From positions 558,001 through 622,000 of the forward strand of contig UEGQ01000003.1 of assembly GCA_900466005.1 (NCBI GenBank): a stretch of 64,000 nucleotides of DNA, written 5' to 3'. The notes under the pieces are model-generated. The model saw only the letters and a program-made list of their open reading frames with translations, searched no databases and was not told the origin of the DNA. Positions within the stretch are counted from its first letter, which is position 1; each line of letters opens with the position of its first letter. This document shows positions 15,715 to 24,575 of this stretch, in pieces. Position numbers and translations under genes: made by a program. This DNA comes from Hyphomicrobiales bacterium (GTDB lineage: Bacteria > Pseudomonadota > Alphaproteobacteria > Rhizobiales > Rhizobiaceae).

Positions 15715-17061
15715 ATGAAATATCAAACCCAAAAGGTCGCGATGCTGTACTTCTACGGTGCGCTCGGCCTCTTCCTCGCGCAGGTTCTCTTCGGTGTGCT
15801 CGCGGGCACGATCTACGTGCTGCCGAACACGCTCTCCGAGCTTGTGCCGTTCAACATCGTGCGCATGGTCCACACCAATGCGCTGATCGTCTGGTTGCTC
15901 ATGGGTTTCATGGGGGCCACCTACTACCTGATCCCGGAGGAGACCGAGACCGAGCTCTTCAGCACGAAGATCGCCATCGCCCAGTTCTGGATCTTCCTCG
16001 GAGCCGCGGCCGTCGCCGTGGTCGGCTATCTCTTCCACATCCACGAGGGGCGCGAGTTCCTCGAACAGCCCTTCGCGATCAAGGTCGGCATCGTGATCGT
16101 CGCGCTGATGTTCCTCTTCAACATCACGCTGACGGTGTTGAAAGGCCGCAAGACGGTCGTCACCAACATCTTGATCTTCGGTCTCTGGGGTGTTGCGATC
16201 TTCTTCCTCTTCGCCTTCTACAACCCGGCGAACCTCGCGCTCGACAAGATGTACTGGTGGTACGTCGTCCATCTCTGGGTCGAAGGCGTGTGGGAGCTGA
16301 TCATGGCCTCGGTGCTCGCCTTCCTGATGATCAAGCTCAACGGCATCGACCGCGAGGTCGTCGAGAAGTGGCTTTACGTCATCGTCGGCCTGGCGCTCTT
16401 CTCGGGCATCCTCGGCACCGGCCACCACTTCTACTGGATCGGCGCTCCGGGCTACTGGCAGTGGATCGGCTCGCTCTTCTCGACGCTCGAAGTGGCGCCC
16501 TTCTTCACCATGGTGATCTTCACCTTCGTGATGACCTGGAAGGCCGGTCGCAAGCATCCGAACCGCGCCGCGCTCCTCTGGTCGATCGGCTGCTCGGTGA
16601 TGGCCTTCTTCGGCGCCGGCGTCTGGGGCTTCCTGCACACGCTGTCGTCGGTGAACTACTACACCCACGGCACGCAGGTCACCGCCGCCCATGGTCACCT
16701 CGCCTTCTTCGGCGCGTATGTGATGCTGAACCTCGCCGTGATGGCCTATGCCATTCCGGAGATCCGCGGTCGTGCACCGTATAACCAGTGGCTCTCCATG
16801 GCCAGCTTCTGGGCGATGTGCACGGCGATGTCGGTGATGACCTTCGCGCTCACCTTCGCAGGCGTCCTCCAGGTACATCTGCAGCGCGTCCTCGGCGAAA
16901 GCTACATGGATGTGCAGGACCAGCTCGCGCTCTTCTACTGGATCCGCCTGGGTTCGGGCGCGGTGGTGCTCATCTCGGCCCTGATGTTCATCTGGGCGAT
17001 CCTGGTGCCGGGCAAGAAGCGTGAGCCGAGCTACACAAGTCTGGCGCAGCCGGCCGAGTGA
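15715..17061 (+). CDS. norB: Nitric oxide reductase cytochrome b subunit
   Basis: A 448-aa heme-copper oxidase superfamily protein with 12 helices; AAGGAG lies before ATG 15715. Haem and iron ligands are visible in HTNALIVWLLMGFMGATYYLIPEE, HLWVEGVWELIMASVLAF, GTGHHFYWIG and AAHGHLAFFGAYVMLNL. The glutamate in the WVEGVWE segment is characteristic of NO reductase. It reduces NO to N2O at the inner membrane with NorC. Length matches cNOR. Confidence 0.96.
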   Translation: MKYQTQKVAMLYFYGALGLFLAQVLFGVLAGTIYVLPNTLSELVPFNIVRMVHTNALIVWLLMGFMGATYYLIPEETETELFSTKIAIAQFWIFLGAAAVAVVGYLFHIHEGREFLEQPFAIKVGIVIVALMFLFNITLTVLKGRKTVVTNILIFGLWGVAIFFLFAFYNPANLALDKMYWWYVVHLWVEGVWELIMASVLAFLMIKLNGIDREVVEKWLYVIVGLALFSGILGTGHHFYWIGAPGYWQWIGSLFSTLEVAPFFTMVIFTFVMTWKAGRKHPNRAALLWSIGCSVMAFFGAGVWGFLHTLSSVNYYTHGTQVTAAHGHLAFFGAYVMLNLAVMAYAIPEIRGRAPYNQWLSMASFWAMCTAMSVMTFALTFAGVLQVHLQRVLGESYMDVQDQLALFYWIRLGSGAVVLISALMFIWAILVPGKKREPSYTSLAQPAE

Positions 17062-17080
17062 TCCGCACGCCGACCGCTAC

Positions 17081-17106
17081 GCTGCCTCCCCATGCGGGGA
17101 GGTAGC
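17081..17106 (+). promoter_or_regulatory. Strong hairpin between norB and norQ
   Basis: GCTGCCTCCCC (17081-17091) pairs with GGGGAGGTAGC (17096-17106) around a 4-base loop, with one G-T pair. No T-run follows. It probably shapes mRNA decay or tunes norQD expression relative to norCB. Confidence 0.5.
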
Positions 17107-17141
17107 AGGCTCCACACAATTCAGCACGAGGAACACCCCCA

Positions 17142-17951
17142 ATGAACCTGATGCTCAAGACCGCGGCCGAGTCCTCCGACATTCCGTCCTACACGCCGGC
17201 CGGCAACGAATGCGCCCTCTTCGAAACGGCCTGGACCCGGCAGCTGCCGCTGCTCCTCAAGGGGCCGACCGGCTCCGGCAAGACCCGCTTCGTGAGCCAC
17301 ATGGCCGCGAAGCTCGGCGTGCCGCTGTCCACCGTTTCCTGCCATGACGACCTTGCCGCCGCTGACCTGACCGGCCGCTATCTGCTGAAGGGCGGAGACA
17401 CCGTCTGGGTCGACGGGCCGCTCACCCGGGCGGTGCGCGAGGGGGGCATCTGCTATCTCGACGAGGTGGTCGAGGCCCGCAAGGACGTCGCCGTGGTGCT
17501 GCATCCGCTGACCGACGACCGTCGCATCCTGCCGCTCGAACGGACCGGAGAAGAGCTAGAAGCCCCGCCCGGTTTCATGCTCGTCGTCTCCTACAATCCC
17601 GGCTACCAGAACCTCCTGAAGACGCTGAAGCCGTCGACCAGGCAGCGCTTCGTGGCGATCGAATTCGATTTCCTGCCGAAGGAGCAGGAGATCGCGGTCG
17701 TCTCCGCCGAAAGCGGCCTGCCGGAAGGCCGGGTCGCCATGCTCGTCGAGCTTGCCCGCAAGCTCCGGGCGCTGAAGGGCCACGATCTCGAGGAAGGCGT
17801 CTCAACCCGCCTGCTGGTCTACTGCGCGAGCCTGATCGATGCCGGGCTGCCGATCCGCGAGGCGGTACGCTCGGCGATGATCGAGCCCTTGACCGACGAG
17901 CCGGACGTGCGCGCCGGGCTCCTTGAAGTCGCCGATGCGGTGATCCGCTGA
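17142..17951 (+). CDS. norQ: NorQ, MoxR-type AAA+ ATPase
   Basis: A 269-aa ATPase with Walker A GPTGSGKT (41-48), Walker B region GGICYLDEVVE, sensor segment VVSYNPGYQ and arginine finger STRQRFVAIEFDF. With NorD it forms the chaperone that inserts iron into NorB. norD follows 12 bases downstream. Confidence 0.93.
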   Translation: MNLMLKTAAESSDIPSYTPAGNECALFETAWTRQLPLLLKGPTGSGKTRFVSHMAAKLGVPLSTVSCHDDLAAADLTGRYLLKGGDTVWVDGPLTRAVREGGICYLDEVVEARKDVAVVLHPLTDDRRILPLERTGEELEAPPGFMLVVSYNPGYQNLLKTLKPSTRQRFVAIEFDFLPKEQEIAVVSAESGLPEGRVAMLVELARKLRALKGHDLEEGVSTRLLVYCASLIDAGLPIREAVRSAMIEPLTDEPDVRAGLLEVADAVIR

Positions 17952-17963
17952 GAGGACCGGACC

Positions 17964-19862
17964 ATGCTGGATTTCCTCGAACTCGAAGAGACGGTCGGGC
18001 GAGCATGGCATCGGCTGGCGGGGAACACCCGCACCTGGCCGTGCTATCCCGCGGATGCGGTGAGCCTTGAAGAAATCCAGCCTGTGCTCGCCGTCTGTTT
18101 CCGTGGGTTCGGCGGTGAGCACGCCGTGCAGGTTGCGCCCGCCCGTGGACGGACCTCCGGCCACCGCCTGAAGCTCCGCCAGCGACTCGGACTGGGCGAG
18201 GAGAAACTCGTCCAGCCCGGCCGTGACCACGCGACGCTGATGTTGCCGCCGGTGATCGACCTCTTTCCGGACAAGGCTCTCAATCGCGACCTTTATGTCT
18301 GGCTCGCTGCGACGATGGCGGTGATGCCGCTCGAGCCGCTGGACGCCCGTGATCCACTCATCTGTGATCTCGAGGCTCTTGCCCGCGCGGAGGCGACGGT
18401 AGCCGCCGTGCTCACGGCGTTTCCGGGGCTCGAGCCGCGCTACCGCAGGCTCTGTGCCGCGGTGCTCAAGGAGCGGCGCCGCGGCGCCTTGCCTGCCGTC
18501 GAACAACGTGTCGAGGAGTGCGTACGCGATCTCCTGCTGAAGGGCGTCGGTCGGCTTGCCGAGGCCGAGCCGCGTCAGTTTCCGCAGCGGGCACCACCGG
18601 GCTACCTGCCAATGCTGCCGGTGCCGCTCTGGCCGGACGCATTGGTCCGCGAGGAAAGCGACGCCCGGACGGATGAGGATTTGCCGGCCTCCGCCGCAGA
18701 CCGCCAGGCCGGCATTGCCGGTCGCCATGTCGCGACCCGCGAGAAGAAGGACGGACGCGAACAGTCCCGCAGCCCCTTCATCCTCAACCGCTTCGAAAAG
18801 ATCCTTGCCATGGCCGAGATGGTCAATGTCGACCGCCCCGGCGACGACAGCGACGACCACGACGCCGCCGCGGCGGAGGAATTGGACGACATGACACTCG
18901 GCGAGCGCAAGGGCAGGCCCTCGGCCCGCTTTCGTTTCGATCTCGACCTGCCGCCGGAGGCGCTGGACCGCACGCCGCTCACCGCGGAGCTTACCTATCC
19001 GGAATGGGACTACCGGTCGAACGCCTATCTGAAGAACCATTGCCGTGTATTCGCGAGCCCCGCCCCGGTGGAGGGCGAAACGCTGGAGGCCCGCGACGAG
19101 ATGCGCAGTCTCATCCGCCGGGTGAAGCGGCAATTCGAGGTGCTGCGGCCGCGCCGCGAGGTGCTGCGGGCACAGATCGACGGGTCGGACCTCGACCTCG
19201 ACGCCGTGGTGCGCGCGAGGACCGATCTTGCCGCCGGCGGACAGGGCAGCGATCGTGTTCACCTGATGAGCCGCCCGCAGGCACACGATCTCGCCGTGTC
19301 GATCCTCGTCGACGTCTCGCTGTCGACGGATGCGTGGTTCGACGACCGCCGGGTGCTGGACGTCGAGAAGGAGGCCCTGCTGGTGCTCGCGCACGGGCTT
19401 TCGGCCTGCGGCGACAACCATTCGATCGTGACCTTCACCTCGCGCCGGCGCTCCTGGGTGCGGGTGGAGACGGTCAAGGATTTCGGGGAACCGATGAGTG
19501 CTACGGTGGAACGCCGGATCGCGGCGCTGAAGCCCGGCTATTACACCCGCATCGGGGCGGCGATCCGCCACGCCACCGCGGGGCTCAAGGAACAGCCGAA
19601 CCGCCGTCGCCTGCTGCTGGTGCTGACTGACGGCAAGCCGAACGATGTCGATCACTACGAAGGACGTTTCGCGCTCGAAGACAGCCGCCGTGCCGTCATC
19701 GAGGCGCGCCGGTCGGGCGTCCAGGTGTTCGGCGTGACGGTGGACAGGGAGGCACAAGCCTACGTGCCGGCGATCTTCGGTCAGAACGGCTACGCGATCG
19801 TCTCGCACATTGCCCGGCTGCCTTCGGCGCTGCCGGCGATTTACCGCGGCCTGGCCGGATAG
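17964..19862 (+). CDS. norD: NorD, von Willebrand factor A activation protein
   Basis: A 632-aa protein. The C-terminal third is a vWA domain with the MIDAS motif DVSLSTDAW, followed by the second metal-site segment GAAIRHAT and LVLTDGKPND. The N-terminal part is the NorD/CbbO-type helical region, with an acidic linker near DDSDDHDAAAAEELDD. It works with NorQ in NO reductase activation. It is the last gene of norCBQD and a clear terminator follows. Confidence 0.92.
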   Translation: MLDFLELEETVGRAWHRLAGNTRTWPCYPADAVSLEEIQPVLAVCFRGFGGEHAVQVAPARGRTSGHRLKLRQRLGLGEEKLVQPGRDHATLMLPPVIDLFPDKALNRDLYVWLAATMAVMPLEPLDARDPLICDLEALARAEATVAAVLTAFPGLEPRYRRLCAAVLKERRRGALPAVEQRVEECVRDLLLKGVGRLAEAEPRQFPQRAPPGYLPMLPVPLWPDALVREESDARTDEDLPASAADRQAGIAGRHVATREKKDGREQSRSPFILNRFEKILAMAEMVNVDRPGDDSDDHDAAAAEELDDMTLGERKGRPSARFRFDLDLPPEALDRTPLTAELTYPEWDYRSNAYLKNHCRVFASPAPVEGETLEARDEMRSLIRRVKRQFEVLRPRREVLRAQIDGSDLDLDAVVRARTDLAAGGQGSDRVHLMSRPQAHDLAVSILVDVSLSTDAWFDDRRVLDVEKEALLVLAHGLSACGDNHSIVTFTSRRRSWVRVETVKDFGEPMSATVERRIAALKPGYYTRIGAAIRHATAGLKEQPNRRRLLLVLTDGKPNDVDHYEGRFALEDSRRAVIEARRSGVQVFGVTVDREAQAYVPAIFGQNGYAIVSHIARLPSALPAIYRGLAG

Positions 19863-19882
19863 GGCGGAAGGCCGGCTGCGGG

Positions 19883-19918
19883 AAGGCCCGGCGAGGTGGG
19901 GATCGCCGGGCCTTTTTG
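19883..19918 (+). terminator. Rho-independent terminator after norD
   Basis: AAGGCCCGGCG (19883-19893) and CGCCGGGCCTT (19904-19914) form a perfect 11-base stem with a 10-base loop, followed by TTTGCTTT. It ends the norCBQD transcript. Confidence 0.85.
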
Positions 19919-19938
19919 CTTTGCACGGAAGCGGATGG

Positions 19939-20169
19939 TCAGCGCGCGCCGAGCCGCCTCAGCCGATGGGCGAGGAAGAAGCCGAAACGGCTGACGAACA
20001 GCGTCAGCACGAAGGCGATCGGCCAGGCGATGATGAACTGGCGCGGCCATATCCGCAGCCACTCGGCACTCGGCCCGAGTGCAATCAGCGACATGATGCC
20101 CGACATCGAGAAGGCCATCATCAAGGTTATCAGGAGTTGTGAGAGCAGGAGCGTAGGTTTGTCGATCAT
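19939..20169 (-). CDS. DUF2798-like small membrane protein
   Basis: A 76-aa protein from ATG 20169 with GGGATA just upstream. Two membrane helices are visible: LLLSQLLITLMMAFSMSGIMSL and RQFIIAWPIAFVLTLFVSRFGFF. The pattern MSGIMSLIALG...W.RQFIIAWPIAF is that of DUF2798. Function is unknown. It lies between the nor cluster and hemN, both on separate transcripts. Confidence 0.75.
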   Translation of the reverse strand: MIDKPTLLLSQLLITLMMAFSMSGIMSLIALGPSAEWLRIWPRQFIIAWPIAFVLTLFVSRFGFFLAHRLRRLGAR

Positions 20170-20388
20170 GGTTATCCCGTTGTTTCGGAGGCGCCATGAT
20201 GGACCATGCGATCCGTGTGGCACCTACCTGGAAGAGAGGTTGGTGCCGTGGGTTCACATATCGCGACTAGATCCCGCCTGGGGCGGGGACCGGAATAACC
20301 GTACCGGTCTTGAATTTTTTCGGCACCCATCGGGTACGCCGCGACGGACAGGTTGTCAATGCCGCTGTCCGGCAGCGTGCGTTCGCTC

Positions 20389-21741
20389 TCACGCAACCTT
20401 GGAATAGGTACGGCCCGCCTCCGCCAGGTAGGCGTCGAAGCAGGCTGCGACGGAGCGGATGAGAAAGCGATGGTCGGGCTTCACCGTGAGTACGCCGTCA
20501 TCGAATTCCACGACGCCGTCGCCTTTCAGTCGTTCGAGCATCGTGTTTGCTTCGAGGAGCACTTCCGGGTCAAAGCCGTGCTCGCCCGCAATCCCATGGA
20601 GATCGGCGCGGAAATCGCACATCAGCCGCTCGATCACCGCCGCCCGCAGCCGATCCTCGGCCGTCAGACGGTAGCCCTTCGCGGTCGCGAGCCGACCCGA
20701 GGCAACGTGCTGGGCATATTGCCCGATCGCGACCTCGTTCTGGGCATAGCCCTCGGCGGTGCGTCCGATCGCCGAGGCGCCGAGGCCGATCAAGGTCTTG
20801 CAGGCGTCTGTCGTATAACCTTGGAAGTTCCGGTGCAGCCGCCCCTGCCGCTGGGCAAGCGAGAGCTCGTCCTCGGGAAGCGCGAAATGGTCGAGCCCGA
20901 TGCGCTGGTATCCGGCCGCAACGAGCGTTTCGGCGATCGCCTCGGCCTGCGCATTGCGCTCGGACGCACCCGGAAGCGCCGCCTCGTCGATCATCCGCTG
21001 GTGCTTCTTGAAGGCGGGGATATGCGCGTAGCCGAAGACGGCAAACCGGTCCGGCCGCATGGCGATGGCTGTCTCGGCGGTTTCGACGCAGGAACGCACC
21101 GTCTGGTGCGGCAGGCCGTAGATGAGGTCGAAATTGATGCTGTCGACGCCCGTCCGGCGCAACCCCTTCGCCGCGCCTTCCGTCTGCTCGGCGGTCTGGA
21201 TGCGGTTGATTGCCTTCTGTACGACCGGATCGAAGCTCTGCACGCCGAGGCTTGCGCGGTTGACGCCCGCCTGTCCGAGGGCGGCAATCATCTCTGCCTT
21301 GAGCGTGCGCGGGTCGATCTCGACGGCGACTTCGGCCGCGGGCGAGAAGTCGAAGTTCTGCTGCAGGAAGGCCATGAGGTCGAGGAACTCGGCGGCTTCC
21401 ATGATCGTCGGCGTGCCGCCGCCGAAATGCACGTTGCCGACGCGCAGTTGCCGCTTCGCCGCGGCGCCGACGGCGCGGACCTCGCGCTTCAGCACCTCGA
21501 GATAGTCGAGGATCGGTTGGTCCTTCTGGGTGATCGAGGTATGGCAGCCGCAATACCAGCACATCGACCGGCAGAAGGGGATGTGCAGGTAGAGCGAAAC
21601 CGCTTCGCGCGCCGGGATCGCCGCCAGCCAGTCGCCATAGGTGCCGGCGCCGATCGCGGCGGAGAAGCGGGGTGCGGTCGGATAGCTGGTATAGCGCGGC
21701 AGGCGCGCATCGCCATAGGTTTCGATCAGGTTCTTGTCCAT
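20389..21741 (-). CDS. hemN: Oxygen-independent coproporphyrinogen III dehydrogenase
   Basis: A 450-aa radical SAM enzyme with C57-RSM-C61-WY-C64-G-C66, the HemN variant of the CxxxCxxC cluster motif. It also has FGGGTPTIM, ASLGVQSFD, FDLIYGLPHQT and a HemN C-terminal domain. It makes protoporphyrinogen precursors without oxygen, needed for haem when respiring nitrogen oxides. A TTG-N8-CAA box lies 67 bases upstream. Confidence 0.94.
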   Translation of the reverse strand: MDKNLIETYGDARLPRYTSYPTAPRFSAAIGAGTYGDWLAAIPAREAVSLYLHIPFCRSMCWYCGCHTSITQKDQPILDYLEVLKREVRAVGAAAKRQLRVGNVHFGGGTPTIMEAAEFLDLMAFLQQNFDFSPAAEVAVEIDPRTLKAEMIAALGQAGVNRASLGVQSFDPVVQKAINRIQTAEQTEGAAKGLRRTGVDSINFDLIYGLPHQTVRSCVETAETAIAMRPDRFAVFGYAHIPAFKKHQRMIDEAALPGASERNAQAEAIAETLVAAGYQRIGLDHFALPEDELSLAQRQGRLHRNFQGYTTDACKTLIGLGASAIGRTAEGYAQNEVAIGQYAQHVASGRLATAKGYRLTAEDRLRAAVIERLMCDFRADLHGIAGEHGFDPEVLLEANTMLERLKGDGVVEFDDGVLTVKPDHRFLIRSVAACFDAYLAEAGRTYSKVA

Positions 21742-21801
21742 GTCGCTTCAGCCCTCGTTCGGTGGTGAAGCGCAGGCTAGGGCGGCGACGCGACTTGTTC
21801 T

Positions 21802-21815
21802 TTGTTAAATCCCAA
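21802..21815. promoter_or_regulatory. FNR/NnrR-type box upstream of hemN
   Basis: TTG-TTAAATCC-CAA, centred 67 bases before the hemN start, nearly the same distance as the box before norE. Outer symmetry is weaker than in the nor boxes, so it may be an FnrL-type site. Confidence 0.55.
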
Positions 21816-21850
21816 GGAGCGGCGCGATTGTCTCTCCGGACAAAGTTGAC

Positions 21851-22486
21851 CTAGACCAGGAGGTAATAGATGCCGCTTGCGGCGATCATCCCGCCGAGCG
21901 CGCGCACCACGTAGCCGTGGTAGAGCCGGCCGAGCGCGAAGCCGATGCCGATGCCGAGAATATGGATGAGCCCGGTCGAAACGACGAAGCCGACGGTGAA
22001 GGCTGCGGGGTCGGTCGCTCTCAGCGTCAGCTGTCCATGCGGATAGCCGTGGAAGATCGCAAAGAAGGCGACGATGACGAGGGCCGCCCATTCCGGCGCC
22101 ACCCACCGCGCGGCGATCACCCCGCCGAGCACGAGGAGCGAGACGGCGATCGCGAGCCGGATGAGGTCGTCGGGAAAGAGCCCGAGCATGCCGGCGAAGC
22201 CGCCGACGCACATGATGAGCGGGAAGGTGGCCGGAAGCGCCCACACAGACCTGCCACCCATCTGCGCGCCCCAGAGCCCGACCGCCAGCATGGCGAGAAA
22301 GTGGTCGAAGCCGGCGAGCGGATGGCCGAAGCCGCTGCCGAAGCCGCCCATTACGCCGCCGAGCGCATGGGCAGAGGCTTCCGCGGGCGCAGCCGCCATC
22401 GCGACCGTCGCGAGAATGGCCGGCAGGAAAGATGTGCCGCCGCGGCGGATTGTGGGCCGGCGGGGAGACTTCGGCGGGCGGATCAT
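21851..22486 (-). CDS. HupE/UreJ family membrane protein (copy 1)
   Basis: A 211-aa protein from ATG 22486, with GGAG 8-9 bases upstream. A signal-like start is followed by the HupE/UreJ signature GHPLAGFDHFLAMLAVGLWGAQMGG, then about five more helices and FFAIFHGYPHGQ with conserved histidines. The family is linked to nickel or cobalt uptake for hydrogenase or urease. A second copy lies divergently 145 bases away. No hydrogenase or urease gene is in the window. Confidence 0.82.
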   Translation of the reverse strand: MIRPPKSPRRPTIRRGGTSFLPAILATVAMAAAPAEASAHALGGVMGGFGSGFGHPLAGFDHFLAMLAVGLWGAQMGGRSVWALPATFPLIMCVGGFAGMLGLFPDDLIRLAIAVSLLVLGGVIAARWVAPEWAALVIVAFFAIFHGYPHGQLTLRATDPAAFTVGFVVSTGLIHILGIGIGFALGRLYHGYVVRALGGMIAASGIYYLLV

Positions 22487-22630
22487 GGCACTTCTCCAAG
22501 CTAGTGCGACGGCGGACGACGGCGGCCTCCGACACGATCCATCTACAATTTCCGGTGATTCGGATATAGTCGAGGCCGACTCGCCGGCTGCCTGCCGGGA
22601 CCTCGACACATCGAGCTGGAGATCGTGCTC

Positions 22631-23233
22631 ATGCTGTTTTCGAACCTGTCGCGTCGCATTGCGGCGGTCCTGCTTTCCGGCCTAACACTGGTGACGGTGC
22701 CGGCCGTGGCGCATGCCCATATCCTGCAGGGGGAGGCCGGCGGTTTCCTGCACGGTTTCGAGCATCCCCTTTCGGGCGCCGATCATATGTTGGCGATGTT
22801 CTGCGTCGGCCTCTGGGGCGCGCAGATGGGTGGCCGCGCCGTCTGGAGCCTCCCGATCGCCTTCCCGCTGATCATGGTCGTCGGCGGTATGCTCGGGATT
22901 GCCGGCGTTCCGCTGCCGGCCGTCGAAAGCGGCATTGCCCTTTCCATCATCGTCCTCGGGGCCTCGATCGCCCTGCTGTGGCGCCCGCCGGAATGGCTTG
23001 CGCTTGCGGTGATCGGCGTCTTCGCGATCTTCCACGGCTATGCCCACGGCGCCGAACTGCCGAATGCGACCGATCCTGCCGATTATGCGATCGGTTTCGT
23101 CGTCGCGACCGGGCTGATCCATATCGTCGGCATCGCCGTCGGACTTCTCTTCCAGCGCGTGCGTGCGGGCGAGCTGTCGCGTGCGCTCGGCGGGCTGATC
23201 GGTCTCGGCGGCCTCTACTTCCTCGTTTCCTGA
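22631..23233 (+). CDS. HupE/UreJ family membrane protein (copy 2)
   Basis: A 200-aa protein; GGAG lies 9 bases before ATG 22631. It shares with the divergent copy the motif HPLSGADHMLAMFCVGLWGAQMGG, the histidine segment FAIFHGYAHGAE and the C-terminal ALGGLIGLGGLYFL. The two are paralogues. Likely role is metal (Ni or Co) permeation. The next gene overlaps its stop. Confidence 0.82.
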   Translation: MLFSNLSRRIAAVLLSGLTLVTVPAVAHAHILQGEAGGFLHGFEHPLSGADHMLAMFCVGLWGAQMGGRAVWSLPIAFPLIMVVGGMLGIAGVPLPAVESGIALSIIVLGASIALLWRPPEWLALAVIGVFAIFHGYAHGAELPNATDPADYAIGFVVATGLIHIVGIAVGLLFQRVRAGELSRALGGLIGLGGLYFLVS

Positions 23234-23979
23234 TGTCGATGAACAAGCCGGTGGCGGCGCCGTCGCGTCGAAGCCTTTGTCTGGCGGCATGTGCGCTTGC
23301 AATCACCGCCGCCGTGGCGCTTGCTGCTTCAGCCTACCAGTCTGGCTGGCAGGGCAATTGGCTCCTCGCCTCCGTCTTCACCGCCGAACGCATCCTGCCG
23401 CTTGTCGGCCTCGGCCTTCTTCTCGGCCAGTTGCCGCGGCGGGCGTTGCCGTTCGCTCTGGCGTCCCTCGTGTTGGGGGCGGCGGCCGGCATTCTGCTGC
23501 GCGAGCCGTTCTTCGCGCTGATGGCGACGGTGCCGGGAGCGGCGGCGCATCTCTTCCTGACCGGCCCGATCGCCTGCGTGCTGATCGGTCTGCCGCTCGT
23601 GCTGCCGCGTGGCGCCCGGACGTGGTTCGCCCTGCCGCTGCTGGCGCCGGTGGGCGCGGCTCTTGCGATTGCGACGCTTCTCGGCGACCCGACCCTGCAC
23701 GAGCGGAGCTACCGGCCGCTGGCCTTTGCCGCCGAAATCTGGATCTCGGCCACCGTGGCGCTCGCCGCGGCCGCCTTCGACCGGGCGTGGCTGACGCTTG
23801 CCGCCCGCATCTTCGCGAGCTGGCTGATCGCCATCGGCTTCCTCTACGGCGGGGCGTATATGGCGGCAAAGCGCACGGCGCTCGAACCTCCGACGTTTCC
23901 GCCGCTGCCGGTCGACGGTGAGTTCCCCGGCTTCGGGCGCGTCCTGCAGGAACTCGACGGAAAGGAACCAGCGGGATGA
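23233..23979 (+). CDS. Hypothetical polytopic membrane protein
   Basis: A 248-aa protein whose ATG overlaps the stop of the HupE-like gene (TGATG). About six hydrophobic helices are visible, e.g. ILPLVGLGLLLGQLP, LFLTGPIACVLIGLPLVLP and IFASWLIAIGFLYGGAYMAA. The tail is Pro/Glu-rich. I do not recognise the family. Coupling to a HupE gene before it and a DUF1007 gene after it suggests a shared metal-related function. Confidence 0.72.
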   Translation: MSMNKPVAAPSRRSLCLAACALAITAAVALAASAYQSGWQGNWLLASVFTAERILPLVGLGLLLGQLPRRALPFALASLVLGAAAGILLREPFFALMATVPGAAAHLFLTGPIACVLIGLPLVLPRGARTWFALPLLAPVGAALAIATLLGDPTLHERSYRPLAFAAEIWISATVALAAAAFDRAWLTLAARIFASWLIAIGFLYGGAYMAAKRTALEPPTFPPLPVDGEFPGFGRVLQELDGKEPAG

Positions 23980-24572
23980 TCCACAAGGCTGTCGCGCGTC
24001 GGTGGTTCTCCGCCGGTCTTCTCTGGCTCGCCTCGGCCGGTCTCGCCGCGAGCCACCCGGATATCGCCGTGACTGCGCGCGTGCTGTTGGACGTAGAGGC
24101 CGGTCGACTGGTTTCCGTCGCCGAAGCGCTCGCGATCGATGAAGCCTCGAGCCGTCGGCTGATCGCGCGGTTCGATGCAAATGGTGACGGTATCTTCGAC
24201 CCGGCGGAGCGCGAGGCGATGCGTCAGGCCCTGACCGGCGATTTGGACGGCATCGGTTTCTTCGCCGAGCTTTCGGTGGATGGAGAGCGGAGGGCGCTCG
24301 GCGCGCCGGACGCCTTCGACGCCAGCGTCTCCGATGGTGTCGTAACCGTCGTCTTCGGCTTCCGGCTGGAGGAGCCGGTCGCGCTCGCCGGCCGCAAGGT
24401 CGAACTCGTGTTGCGGGATCGCGACTATACCGCCGCGGTAGCCTTCGCCGCGGATCGGCCGGCGCTTGTCCGGGGTGGCGAGGGCTGCATCGTCGGCCGC
24501 GAGATGCGTCCCGCCGACGCCTATTTCGGCGGCATGGTCGTGCCGGAAGCTGTCGTGCTCGCCTGCCGCTGA
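23976..24572 (+). CDS. DUF1007-like periplasmic protein with an EF-hand-type loop
   Basis: A 198-aa protein in ATGA overlap with the preceding gene. The N-terminal signal ends near AGLAAS, and SHPDI at the mature end has the His-Pro start typical of DUF1007. Residues 67-78 (DANGDGIFDPAE) match a 12-residue calcium-binding EF-hand loop. DUF1007 proteins are often paired with nickel/cobalt transporters, which fits the HupE-like gene at the head of this three-gene operon. Confidence 0.72.
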   Translation: MIHKAVARRWFSAGLLWLASAGLAASHPDIAVTARVLLDVEAGRLVSVAEALAIDEASSRRLIARFDANGDGIFDPAEREAMRQALTGDLDGIGFFAELSVDGERRALGAPDAFDASVSDGVVTVVFGFRLEEPVALAGRKVELVLRDRDYTAAVAFAADRPALVRGGEGCIVGREMRPADAYFGGMVVPEAVVLACR

Positions 24573-24575
24573 GCG

